A DNA stretch of 27,332 nt from positions 1-27,332 of IMG/VR virus record IMGVR_UViG_3300025655_000232; one strand, 5' to 3'. Of the stretch, positions 21,726 to 27,332 are shown one piece after another. The stretch is from a virus. The position numbers were made by a program, and so were the translations under genes. Every line of letters begins with the position of its first letter. Position 1 is the first letter of the stretch. The notes below the pieces were generated by a model that did not search any database, had not been told where the DNA came from, and saw only the letters and a program-made list of their open reading frames with translations.

Positions 21726-22631
21726 CTATGCAGCGTCACTATAACTTGTATTTGATCCAGTTGCAACATTTGTATACGATGAATTTGAACCAGTGTCAAC
21801 GCTTGAATATGCTTGAATTCCAAAACCTGTTGAAGTGCCAAATATAGCTACAGAAGCTGTTGCAGAAACACCTGTTAATCCCATAACAACAGGAGGACTT
21901 AAAGATCCTACTGCAGAAGTCATGGATACTCCTGTTAATCCCATTACATCTGCTGGTGCTAATGCTCCGACAGAAACAGTTGCAGAAACTCCAGTTGGTA
22001 GGACAAGAGGATTTGATGTAATATTTGGACTACCAACACTTGTTGTTGCAGAAACTCCCGTAACTCCAATTACGTCTGCAGGTAATATTGAACCTACTGC
22101 AGAAGTCATAGCTTGACCTGTTAGTCCTACTATGTCGGCAGGTGATATTGATCCAACACTTACTGTTGCAGAAACTCCTGTTAATGTAAATGAAACATTA
22201 CCAATTATAGTAGGTGATCCAACACTTACTGTTGCAGAGACTCCTGTTAATCCCATTACATCAGCAGGAGATATTGAACCTACACTTGTTGTAGCTGATT
22301 GTCCATCAAGCAGAACTGTTCCTTGAATACCCCAACCTTCGTTGTTGTTCCATTCACCTCTACCCCAACCAGAACCTATTTCAGCACTTACTGATACAGA
22401 ACCAACAGATGTTGTTGCAGAGACTCCAGTTAACTCTACTATAAAAGTTCCACTCCAACCATCTTCGCCCCAACCATCAGATCCCCATCCTGCCTCAGGA
22501 AAAGATTTTACAGTTCCAACTGATGTGGTTGCAGATACACCTGTTAATGAAACAGTTGCAACATTAGATTGCCATGAATTTTGATTCCATGCTACGAGTG
22601 GATCGTCTCCGCCCCAGATTGAAGTAGCCAT
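21726..22631 (-). CDS. Tail protein with ten repeats of LTGVSATTSVGS type
   Basis: The 301 residues carry about ten copies of a 13-residue unit (LTGVSATTSVGSV and variants such as LTGQAMTSAVGSI), spaced 15-40 residues apart. The N-terminal third is rich in Trp and Gly (SIWGGDD, GWGSDGWGEDGWSG, GSGWGRGEWNNNEGWG). The C-terminus has three degenerate copies of a TGSNSSYTN-like unit. It is probably an elongated fibre or spike; repeats of this kind are common in marine phage tails, without known function. Its start codon and Shine-Dalgarno sequence are within a 9-bp hairpin that also contains the stop of the upstream gene, so translation should depend on that gene. Confidence 0.68.
   Translation of the reverse strand: MATSIWGGDDPLVAWNQNSWQSNVATVSLTGVSATTSVGTVKSFPEAGWGSDGWGEDGWSGTFIVELTGVSATTSVGSVSVSAEIGSGWGRGEWNNNEGWGIQGTVLLDGQSATTSVGSISPADVMGLTGVSATVSVGSPTIIGNVSFTLTGVSATVSVGSISPADIVGLTGQAMTSAVGSILPADVIGVTGVSATTSVGSPNITSNPLVLPTGVSATVSVGALAPADVMGLTGVSMTSAVGSLSPPVVMGLTGVSATASVAIFGTSTGFGIQAYSSVDTGSNSSYTNVATGSNTSYSDAA
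21841..22548 (-). repeat. Degenerate tandem repeats in tail gene
   Basis: Units resembling GTTGCAGAAACTCCTGTTA on the plus strand recur about ten times with irregular spacing, encoding the LTGVSATTSVGS motif on the minus strand. Copies differ at single bases, so copy number may vary by recombination. The antisense strand stays open because of the repeats, which creates spurious plus-strand ORFs. Confidence 0.8.
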
Positions 22632-22649
22632 AAGGAGTGCCTCCTTATG
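22629..22649 (-). promoter_or_regulatory. Hairpin hiding Shine-Dalgarno and start codon, with upstream stop inside
   Basis: CATAAGGAG (22629-22637) and CTCCTTATG (22641-22649) form a perfect 9-bp inverted repeat around TGC. On the minus strand the order is stop TAA of the upstream gene, AAGGAG, loop, CTCCTT, then ATG of the repeat-rich tail gene. The Shine-Dalgarno sequence thus pairs with the bases just before the start codon. A ribosome terminating upstream would open it, giving translational coupling. Confidence 0.7.
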
Positions 22650-23085
22650 CTATTCTTATAATAGCGTTGGTTGCGTCTGCTGTTGGAAATTGAATTGTAA
22701 AAGTTCCGCTAGTTACAGTTTTATCAGAACCAAATGCTATAACAGCACATGCCGGGTCACCAGAAGCTGTATCATTATAAATTAAAGCACCATTTGCTGT
22801 AAAAGACGCTGAAGTATAACTTACATCATTAAAATCACAAACTGCAGTTGTGCTATCAGCGACTGGAGTTACGCTTGTAAGAGTTGCGCCTCCTGCTGTG
22901 TAAGCAGTTCCAGATGAATTTGTAATTTCATTCGATGTTGAATAAGCTGTAGTGCCTGCTCCTAATGAAGCTGAACTTGTGTATAGTGCTATTTTAAATG
23001 TGTTTCCTGTTGTAGCTGTAAAATTATGAACTCCTTTTAAAAGTTCTACTTTAAAACTAGTACAAACTGCTGATGTTATTGCCAT
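22645..23085 (-). CDS. Small beta-rich structural protein of the tail region
   Basis: The 146-residue protein starts MAITSAVCTSFKVELLKGVH and contains NTFKIALYTSSASLGAGTTA and a C-terminal FTIQFPTADATNAIIRIA. I recognise it as a very common marine phage structural protein of unknown exact role, usually near connector and fibre genes. Thr, Ser and Ala dominate; strands alternate with turns. Its stop codon is inside the hairpin that controls the next gene, so it may set the dose of that tail protein. TAGGAG upstream of the ATG overlaps the stop of the preceding gene. Confidence 0.65.
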   Translation of the reverse strand: MAITSAVCTSFKVELLKGVHNFTATTGNTFKIALYTSSASLGAGTTAYSTSNEITNSSGTAYTAGGATLTSVTPVADSTTAVCDFNDVSYTSASFTANGALIYNDTASGDPACAVIAFGSDKTVTSGTFTIQFPTADATNAIIRIA

Positions 23086-23096
23086 AATTTAATCTC

Positions 23097-23804
23097 CTAC
23101 GGGTTTGCCGATGTTATTGGTATACGAACAGCACCATCAGTATAGTCGTCTCTTCGTCTTCTACCAACTTGCTCATTAGCAAACTTCTGTACCTCTTGTT
23201 TATATTTATTTTCATATAATGTCAACATATCTATTGGACCTTTTAAAAATCCATAAGTTTCTGATAAACAGCAGTATAATAGACCATTTGGAAAATTAAG
23301 ACTAATATAATTAGTTTGATTTCCAGACTCTAAAGTAGCTGGCATGACATTAAAATGAACCCTAAATTTATATGTTGCATCAGGGACCGGAGCAAACATC
23401 ATTCTACCAGATGTAGTGTCAGTATTTCCTGTTGCTCCACCATACATAGCATAATATTTGGGTTGTCCTCTTTTTGCTGATTCTGTAGATGGCACATATT
23501 CTTGTAAATAAGTTACATCTTTTTTTTCTAACCAAACATTCGCTCCTGTTATAGCAGATGTTGAATCATATACTTGAATACCTCTAATAAATAATGCCCC
23601 TGCTGGAGCATTAATAGTTTCTTGACCTACAACTAAATTACCTTCTTGTTGTTTTCTATCAGAATCAATAGGTATATCCCTCATTATTCTATATTGAGCA
23701 TTTAAAATTATGTTCTCTAAAACAGCTGTGGTTAAAACATTAGAATCTGTTTCTGTATAATTTCTAATATTTGTAACTAAATCGCTATAACTTAATCCAG
23801 CCAT
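23097..23804 (-). CDS. Connector/adaptor-like protein (T7 gp11 / P22 gp4 type), paralogue 2
   Basis: The 235 residues start with helices (YSDLVTNIRNYTETD, then ENIILNAQYRIMRDIPIDSD), followed by a beta region (GNLVVGQETINAPAGALFIR, MMFAPVPDATYKFRVHF) and C-terminal helices with YGFLKGPIDMLTLYENKY and a basic GRRRRDD. This order of helix bundle, beta region and helices resembles head-tail adaptors and tail tubular proteins of podoviruses. The protein at 24546-25295 has the same order of segments. Its ATG overlaps the stop of a 47-residue ORF. The exact ring it forms cannot be decided. Confidence 0.55.
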   Translation of the reverse strand: MAGLSYSDLVTNIRNYTETDSNVLTTAVLENIILNAQYRIMRDIPIDSDRKQQEGNLVVGQETINAPAGALFIRGIQVYDSTSAITGANVWLEKKDVTYLQEYVPSTESAKRGQPKYYAMYGGATGNTDTTSGRMMFAPVPDATYKFRVHFNVMPATLESGNQTNYISLNFPNGLLYCCLSETYGFLKGPIDMLTLYENKYKQEVQKFANEQVGRRRRDDYTDGAVRIPITSANP

Positions 23805-23947
23805 TATTTAATATCCCCTTTATGCTTTAAACGTATCTTTTTTTGTTTAGCAGTTTCTTCTTGTGGCTCCTCATACAAAACAAGATGTGGATCTTGTTTT
23901 TCAGGTTTAAATATATTTTTTATCCAATTCCAAATTTTATTTATCAT
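23804..23947 (-). CDS. Small basic protein (47 residues)
   Basis: This short ORF reads MINKIWNWIKNIFKPEKQDP... and ends LKHKGDIK. It is linked on both sides by overlaps: ATGA with the gene ending at 23944 and TAATG with the gene starting at 23804. The first 14 residues form an amphipathic, tryptophan-containing helix that could touch a membrane; the rest is charged. No family is recognised. Double coupling supports a real gene. Confidence 0.72.
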   Translation of the reverse strand: MINKIWNWIKNIFKPEKQDPHLVLYEEPQEETAKQKKIRLKHKGDIK

Positions 23948-24546
23948 GCTTCTATTGTTATAGGCCCAACGGAACAACCGTAGCCTCCTCCTTTTATATT
24001 ACCTGTTGTAGCAGTATCTGAGTTAACTGTAAAATAGAAAAAATTAGTTATTGAATAATCTGTTGTATCTCTTAGATCATTTTTATATTTCCCTGTTGTA
24101 ATAGCATACCCTGAACCTTGTCCTATTTGTGCACCAGTTATTCCATCAAAGTTAGGAATAGTTGCATAAGCAAAAACAGGATTAGACTCTGTACCGGTAC
24201 CAGGTGAAATTGTTGGTGGACCTCTAAATAAATAAGTTGTTCCATTTGTTAAACCATGTCCAGGAGAAAAAACATTTATAATTCCAGATCCTGCTTCATA
24301 TGTTTCAAAACCATTATTAGAAATCATTACAGTTGTAATAGGTTCTGTTCTATCTGGTCTAACATTTAATAATGCAATACCATCACCACCTATTGGTTTT
24401 GGTTCAAGTTGTGGTTGCTTTGGTTCATATTCAGATACATGTACAAATGCACCATTCCATTCTCTAACCATTTCTCTGTACGGAAACTCCATACCTGATC
24501 TATCAGATATTGCTTTTGAATGTTTTCCTGTTGCGTACTTTGCCAT
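23944..24546 (-). CDS. Structural protein of the connector region
   Basis: The 200 residues begin MAKYATGKHSKAISDRSGME and FPYREMVREWNGAFVHVSEY, followed by a proline-rich linker (EPKQPQLEPKP) and a Gly/Thr-rich beta domain (VFSPGHGLTNGTTYLFRGPP). The opening is one I recognise from many marine phages, where it is encoded between connector proteins. The basic, aromatic N-terminus may bind the portal or DNA and the beta domain may be exposed. Function is not established. It is joined by TAATG and ATGA overlaps to its neighbours. Confidence 0.6.
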   Translation of the reverse strand: MAKYATGKHSKAISDRSGMEFPYREMVREWNGAFVHVSEYEPKQPQLEPKPIGGDGIALLNVRPDRTEPITTVMISNNGFETYEAGSGIINVFSPGHGLTNGTTYLFRGPPTISPGTGTESNPVFAYATIPNFDGITGAQIGQGSGYAITTGKYKNDLRDTTDYSITNFFYFTVNSDTATTGNIKGGGYGCSVGPITIEA

Positions 24547-25295
24547 TATGCTCCTGGGTAATAAGCTTTAGGTGTAATAAATGTACTCGAAGCTGAACCA
24601 TCTTCTGCTAATGCTCTAGCTAATTCATCTTCATAATATAGTTTCATTTGTTGAACTAATTGTGGTTGATATTTTTGTGCTAAATAAAAAGCTAGTCCTG
24701 CAGTCATACAAGGCACAAATCTAAATGGAACATCTGTTGCATTTGTATAATCTCCAACATCTTGAATTCTTTTTATGTAGTAGAAATGCATATCTTTAGA
24801 TGCATTAGTTGAATCTGGTGTAGGATAAATACTGATACTAACATGATCTATAAATCTTTGAACCCAGTATTGATTAGGTGTTCCTTGTGAAAGTTTATTT
24901 GAAAAACCTGCATAAGTTGATCTATCAACTTTAGTCATAGGGCTGTCTGATTGAGTAGTTTGAGTTCTATTACCTCTTAACTGTGCTTCAAGAACATCGG
25001 ATATTCCATAAATACCGTTTGGATTTGAAGTAGCACTCGTACCATCTGCAGCTGATCTAAAAAATTTATACTCAGCTTGTCCTTGAATTAAATCAAGATC
25101 AAGTTCACCTATTTCCCAATAGTGAATACCTCTATTACCCCATTCTTGAAATAAAATGTTAAGGGATCTTCTTGCTGATTTCATTTGATAACCAGCTACT
25201 GAATTTAAACCAATACGTTCAAAAGCGTCTTCTATTATTTCATCAATAGAAAACGTTTTGTCAAACGTTGTAGTTTGAGAGGTAGTGTTAGCCAT
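24546..25295 (-). CDS. Connector/adaptor-like protein (T7 gp11 / P22 gp4 type), paralogue 1
   Basis: This 249-residue protein has an N-terminal helical part (FSIDEIIEDAFERIGLNSVA, then SARRSLNILFQEWGNRGIHY), then WEIGELDLDLIQGQAEYKF, a beta region with GTPNQYWVQRF and ISIYPTPD, and a C-terminal helix pair (CMTAGLAFYLAQKYQPQLVQ). I recognise this as a conserved protein after the capsid genes in many marine podovirus-like contigs, with the order of T7 gp11/P22 gp4-type rings that extend the portal. It follows the gene at 25304-25606 with GGAGG at the junction. The ring role is inferred. Confidence 0.6.
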   Translation of the reverse strand: MANTTSQTTTFDKTFSIDEIIEDAFERIGLNSVAGYQMKSARRSLNILFQEWGNRGIHYWEIGELDLDLIQGQAEYKFFRSAADGTSATSNPNGIYGISDVLEAQLRGNRTQTTQSDSPMTKVDRSTYAGFSNKLSQGTPNQYWVQRFIDHVSISIYPTPDSTNASKDMHFYYIKRIQDVGDYTNATDVPFRFVPCMTAGLAFYLAQKYQPQLVQQMKLYYEDELARALAEDGSASSTFITPKAYYPGA

Positions 25296-25303
25296 TTAGC
25301 CTC

Positions 25304-25606
25304 CTAGCCAGTATATCCGATAGTAACCGAAGTAGTATTAGTTAAATCTAAATATATTCCAGTTCTACATCTGATACCACTTCCTGGTACATAAATGTCT
25401 AACCCTTCAGTTCCACAATTACCTTCGAATACTAAAGCCCCAGTTGCATCTGTTCCATCATAAAGTTTAATGTTACTGTTAGCTACGCCTTCAACTTGAA
25501 TATAAGTTATTCTAGCTGGTCCAATAAAATTAGATGATGCGTCTGTTGCTCTACCAAATCTACCGTCAGAAGTTCTTGTAGAAAACTGTTGATCTGATGT
25601 TGCCAT
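25304..25606 (-). CDS. Small beta-rich head-region protein
   Basis: The protein has 100 residues, beginning MATSDQQFSTRTSDGRFGRA, then RITYIQVEGVANSNIKLYDG and a glycine-rich end (DLTNTTSVTIGYTG). It contains two cysteines (in GNCGTE and IRCRTG). The alternation of strands suggests a compact beta-sandwich, possibly a decoration or completion protein. It follows the UUCG hairpin and has GGAGAAAAATT before its ATG. No family is recognised with confidence. Confidence 0.55.
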   Translation of the reverse strand: MATSDQQFSTRTSDGRFGRATDASSNFIGPARITYIQVEGVANSNIKLYDGTDATGALVFEGNCGTEGLDIYVPGSGIRCRTGIYLDLTNTTSVTIGYTG

Positions 25607-25627
25607 AATTTTTCTCCATTAAATTTA

Positions 25628-25647
25628 TGTGGGGCCGAAGCCCCACA
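25628..25647 (-). terminator. GC-rich UUCG hairpin after the 25659-26090 gene
   Basis: TGTGGGGC (25628-25635) and GCCCCACA (25640-25647) form a perfect 8-bp stem; the minus-strand loop is TTCG, the very stable UUCG tetraloop. It lies between the stop at 25659 and the start at 25606. No long T run follows, so it probably reduces read-through or protects the upstream mRNA rather than ending all transcription. Confidence 0.7.
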
Positions 25648-25658
25648 CTAATTATTTA

Positions 25659-26090
25659 TTAACTTAAGTTATTATTTTGTATGTACAAAACAGTAACAGT
25701 AGCTGCACCTGTAGTACCATCACCGTTAGCTGCTGTGTAAGTTGCAGTTACAGTTTGGTCTGATGTACCAATGTCTGTACCATCAGTTTGTATAGTACCT
25801 CTAGTTGTAGCTAAAGCTTTTACGTTAGTAGCTGGTAAATACTCATCAGTATCACCTGCATGTCCAACTTGAACTGTTGCAGTTCCACCATCGTTAGAAA
25901 CAGTTGTAACGTTTAATACTACATCTACAATTTGTGAATTTGCAGGAATAATTCCTACGTTTGTTGTAGCTGTTGCACCAATGATATCTATCACTGCTGA
26001 TTGAGCCATTAATACAAAACCTGCGTTTGCACTAGCTCCTTCTCTTATCGTTCCCGCTTTTACTGGTCCCGAAAATGTAGTTGTTGCCAT
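25659..26090 (-). CDS. Probable capsid decoration protein
   Basis: The 143 residues start MATTTFSGPVKAGTIREGAS and are rich in Thr, Ala, Val and Gly with regular strand alternation (NSQIVDVVLNVTTVSNDGGT, TATVQVGHAGDTDEYLPATN). I recognise it as a frequent marine phage virion protein near the capsid gene; a decoration role is inferred. It has one of the best ribosome sites here (AGGAGGATATTAAT before ATG), its own candidate promoter and a stable hairpin after its stop, all pointing to high expression. Low-complexity composition makes remote family assignment unsafe. Confidence 0.55.
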   Translation of the reverse strand: MATTTFSGPVKAGTIREGASANAGFVLMAQSAVIDIIGATATTNVGIIPANSQIVDVVLNVTTVSNDGGTATVQVGHAGDTDEYLPATNVKALATTRGTIQTDGTDIGTSDQTVTATYTAANGDGTTGAATVTVLYIQNNNLS

Positions 26091-26111
26091 ATTAATATCC
26101 TCCTAGATATT

Positions 26112-26157
26112 TTAAATGTAGTCCCTAGGGTTGTCGACTATACGCGTCTACATTTAA
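26112..26157 (-). promoter_or_regulatory. 10-bp inverted repeat in the leader of the decoration gene
   Basis: TTAAATGTAG (26112-26121) and CTACATTTAA (26148-26157) are perfect inverted arms enclosing 26 nt. The loop contains the palindromes CCCTAGGG (26123-26130), GTCGAC (26133-26138) and ACGCGT (26142-26147). It is directly upstream of the Shine-Dalgarno sequence for the ATG at 26090. It may be an mRNA leader structure, a processing site or an operator. Confidence 0.55.
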
Positions 26158-26180
26158 CATTTATTATGTATAGTGAGTAA

Positions 26181-26209
26181 TTTATATACTAGTTTTTAGT
26201 AGAGTGCAA
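26181..26209 (-). promoter_or_regulatory. Candidate late promoter before the decoration gene
   Basis: On the minus strand TTGCAC (plus 26204-26209) is followed after 17 nt by TATAAA (plus 26181-26186). A start near 26174 would give a leader of about 84 nt holding the 26112-26157 inverted repeat. Both hexamers are imperfect, so the assignment rests on spacing and on this being the longest gap in the operon. Confidence 0.45.
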
Positions 26210-26245
26210 GAGAGCCTGTAGTGTGGAGTGGATTTATTCCAACGA

Positions 26246-26270
26246 TGTAGCTTTTGATTAAGTAGCTACA
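26246..26270 (-). other. Hairpin spanning a stop codon
   Basis: TGTAGCT (26246-26252) and AGCTACA (26264-26270) form a 7-bp stem around 11 nt that includes the TAA of the gene ending at 26258. No T run follows on the minus strand. It may protect the mRNA end; a full terminator is unlikely. Confidence 0.4.
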
Positions 26271-26467
26271 GAAACTTGTGGAGCGGCACCTTCAATAGTA
26301 TTTTGCCTGTGGGCTATCTCAGCTTCTTCTAGCTTGATCTTTGTAATGATCTCTTTGACTCTATCATCAATTTTGACCATCTCAAGAGTATATCTACCAT
26401 TAGATAGATGCTCCTGTTCCCACTTCAACTCCAAGGACCTTTTTTGTTTGTATAGGTCTTGTATCAT
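26258..26467 (-). CDS. Small coiled-coil protein downstream of capsid
   Basis: I start this gene at the ATG at 26467 (69 residues, MIQDLYKQKRSLELKWEQEH...), because GAGGAGG lies 6 nt upstream; the ATG at 26482 is itself within that Shine-Dalgarno region. The protein is charged and helical (residues about 5-55, coiled-coil-like, EEAEIAHRQ near the end) with a short TIEGAAPQVSVAT tail. Short helical proteins of this type follow capsid genes in many marine phages; function unknown. Its first 68 nt overlap the end of the upstream gene in another frame. Confidence 0.62.
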   Translation of the reverse strand: MIQDLYKQKRSLELKWEQEHLSNGRYTLEMVKIDDRVKEIITKIKLEEAEIAHRQNTIEGAAPQVSVAT

Positions 26468-26657
26468 GTATAACCTCCTCATAGGTTATTCTGTTGATCT
26501 TGTCATTATAACTATTTCCAAGATCTTCCCATTTTATACTCTTTTCTCCAAGTTTGTCAAGGATTGCATTTTCTAGGGATTCTGCATTATCTTCAGATAA
26601 TACTTCAAATTTGGCATGATAATTGTATGCCCAAATGTTAACTAAAAAATTTTTCAT
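26400..26657 (-). CDS. Small hypothetical protein following the capsid gene
   Basis: The frame can start at a GTG at 26666, but the ATG at 26657 is preceded by GGTGAG with proper spacing, giving 85 residues (MKNFLVNIWAYNYHAKFEVL...). The N-terminus is hydrophobic and aromatic, the rest acidic (SEDNAESLENAILDKL). The C-terminal 22 codons overlap the next gene by 68 nt. The protein seems to be a small alpha/beta domain; I do not recognise the family. The neighbouring hairpin at 26681-26706 separates it from the capsid gene. Confidence 0.58.
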   Translation of the reverse strand: MKNFLVNIWAYNYHAKFEVLSEDNAESLENAILDKLGEKSIKWEDLGNSYNDKINRITYEEVIHDTRPIQTKKVLGVEVGTGASI

Positions 26658-26680
26658 GAATCTCACCGTTTATATTGTAA

Positions 26681-26706
26681 ATGGGGCCGTTTTAAGGCGG
26701 CCCCAT
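26681..26706 (-). terminator. GC-rich hairpin after the capsid gene
   Basis: ATGGGGCCG (26681-26689) and CGGCCCCAT (26698-26706) form a perfect 9-bp stem with an 8-nt loop, 13 nt after the capsid stop on the minus strand. TTTACAATATAAA follows, only a short T run. It is probably a leaky terminator or an mRNA stabiliser favouring capsid expression. Confidence 0.7.
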
Positions 26707-26718
26707 AAAATTTATTGA

Positions 26719-27332
26719 TTACGCACCTTCAACGCCGAAGATACCTCTAGGGTCTGATACGCCGAAGCTGTATCTTTCTCTAGCTTTGTATCTAACGTTT
26801 CCAGTATCAAAGTCGCCTTCCATTGCAGTTGTCAATGGAGCTCTGTTGAACATTTTCATACCATTAGGTACGTCTGTTAAGATATAAAATGCATCAGAGT
26901 CAGTTAAATAGTTATTAACTCTGTATCCTTGCGGAATCATACCCATAGATACGATTGCATTGACATCATTATCAGCTGTTCCAGTTCTACCTTGAGACTT
27001 CATCAATCTTTCAGCTGTGAATTGTAGCTCAGAAGGAATAATCATTTTTATTCCTCTAGCAGCGATTCTTAAACCTCTTTCGTCACTCATCGCAGCGATG
27101 TCAATTAAAGACTGCTCCAATGAAGTTTCGTTAAGGTCAGCTTGAGTTGCTAAAGTATTAGCAAAAGTTCCAGCCACTGTTGGGTGTGATGTATTAAATA
27201 AAGATACACCGTCACCTGAATCAAAGTTATCCGTAGTTGGAAGACCTTGAATTAGAGGCTCGACTGATTTTACTTGTTTAGCATTACTCATAGATCTAGC
27301 TAAAGCTTTTGTATATCTAGACGCAAGTCTAT
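26719..27332 (-). CDS. Major capsid protein (HK97 fold), C-terminal part, cut by window edge
   Basis: The frame is open to the right edge. The first in-frame ATG (27291) is internal, because codons for RLASRYTKALARS precede it without a stop. The visible 204 residues contain ALARSMSNAKQVKSVEP, LFNTSHPTVAGTFANTL, SLIDIAAMSDERGLRI, the strand MIIPSELQFTAERLMKS, NYLTDSDAFYILTDVPNG, and the ending EGDFDTGNVRYKARERYSFG followed by VSDPRGIFG. I recognise this order from major capsid proteins of marine tailed phages with the HK97 fold. The missing part holds the N-arm and E-loop. It is the first gene of the structural operon seen here, followed by a stable hairpin. Confidence 0.88.
   Translation of the reverse strand, partial: RLASRYTKALARSMSNAKQVKSVEPLIQGLPTTDNFDSGDGVSLFNTSHPTVAGTFANTLATQADLNETSLEQSLIDIAAMSDERGLRIAARGIKMIIPSELQFTAERLMKSQGRTGTADNDVNAIVSMGMIPQGYRVNNYLTDSDAFYILTDVPNGMKMFNRAPLTTAMEGDFDTGNVRYKARERYSFGVSDPRGIFGVEGA

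Noticed and set aside
21841-22548. Regular repeats resembling a CRISPR array
   Set aside because: The units are degenerate, irregularly spaced and in frame within a protein gene; no cas genes are present.
21835-22584. Three plus-strand ORFs with repeated AETPVNPIT-like peptides
   Set aside because: They are the antisense reading of the ten-repeat tail gene; the repeats keep the frame open.
1-27332. tRNA genes, integrase, attachment site or insertion sequence
   Set aside because: I looked for cloverleaf-type GGTTCRANYCC signatures, recombinase motifs and terminal repeats by eye and found none that I could support.

Overview
The window is a piece of an AT-rich, tightly packed genome of a tailed phage, most probably a marine podovirus-like (short-tailed) phage. 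It carries an HK97-type major capsid protein, paired connector/adaptor-like proteins, a P22 gp10-like tail hub protein, four ejection-type proteins including one of 1310 residues, and glycine-rich and repeat-rich tail adhesins. An SNF2 helicase, a NodU-type carbamoyltransferase and several 2-oxoglutarate/Fe(II) oxygenases add to the picture; all are common in uncultured marine phage contigs. The strong AT bias suggests an AT-rich marine host such as a SAR11-type alphaproteobacterium, but nothing in the window proves the host. I see no integrase, tRNA, rRNA, CRISPR array or insertion sequence. Terminase, portal and DNA polymerase must lie outside.

Layout. (1) 1-2462, minus strand: a replication module with a cut primase-polymerase, a possible ssDNA-binding-type protein and two conserved phage proteins of unknown function. 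(2) 2509-5396, plus strand: an island with an SNF2 helicase and a carbamoyltransferase encoded as two overlapping ORFs. A symmetric divergent promoter at 2464-2498 can serve both modules. (3) 5393-16114, minus strand: a lysis pair (an M15 peptidase and an unlisted 58-residue coiled-coil/membrane protein), four ejection/internal virion candidates, three small proteins and the tail hub. (4) 16186-19236: an accessory cassette with one oxygenase on the plus strand converging on a five-gene minus-strand operon (a DUF6065-like protein, three more oxygenases and a small protein). (5) 19273-27332, minus strand: tail and adhesin genes, connector-like genes, small structural proteins and finally the 3' part of the capsid gene, which runs off the right edge.

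Minus-strand genes are read from right to left, so the structural operon starts with the capsid gene and ends with lysis. Its genes are linked by stop/start overlaps: TAATG at eight junctions and ATGA at three. GC-rich hairpins follow the capsid gene and the next major structural gene. One start codon is locked in a hairpin together with its Shine-Dalgarno sequence and the upstream stop codon. The oxygenase and carbamoyltransferase genes are the most AT-rich parts and look like exchangeable cargo, while the M15 peptidase gene is the clearest GC-rich outlier. No stretch above 300 bases lacks a gene; the longest gap, 26091-26257, holds a promoter-like sequence and inverted repeats.
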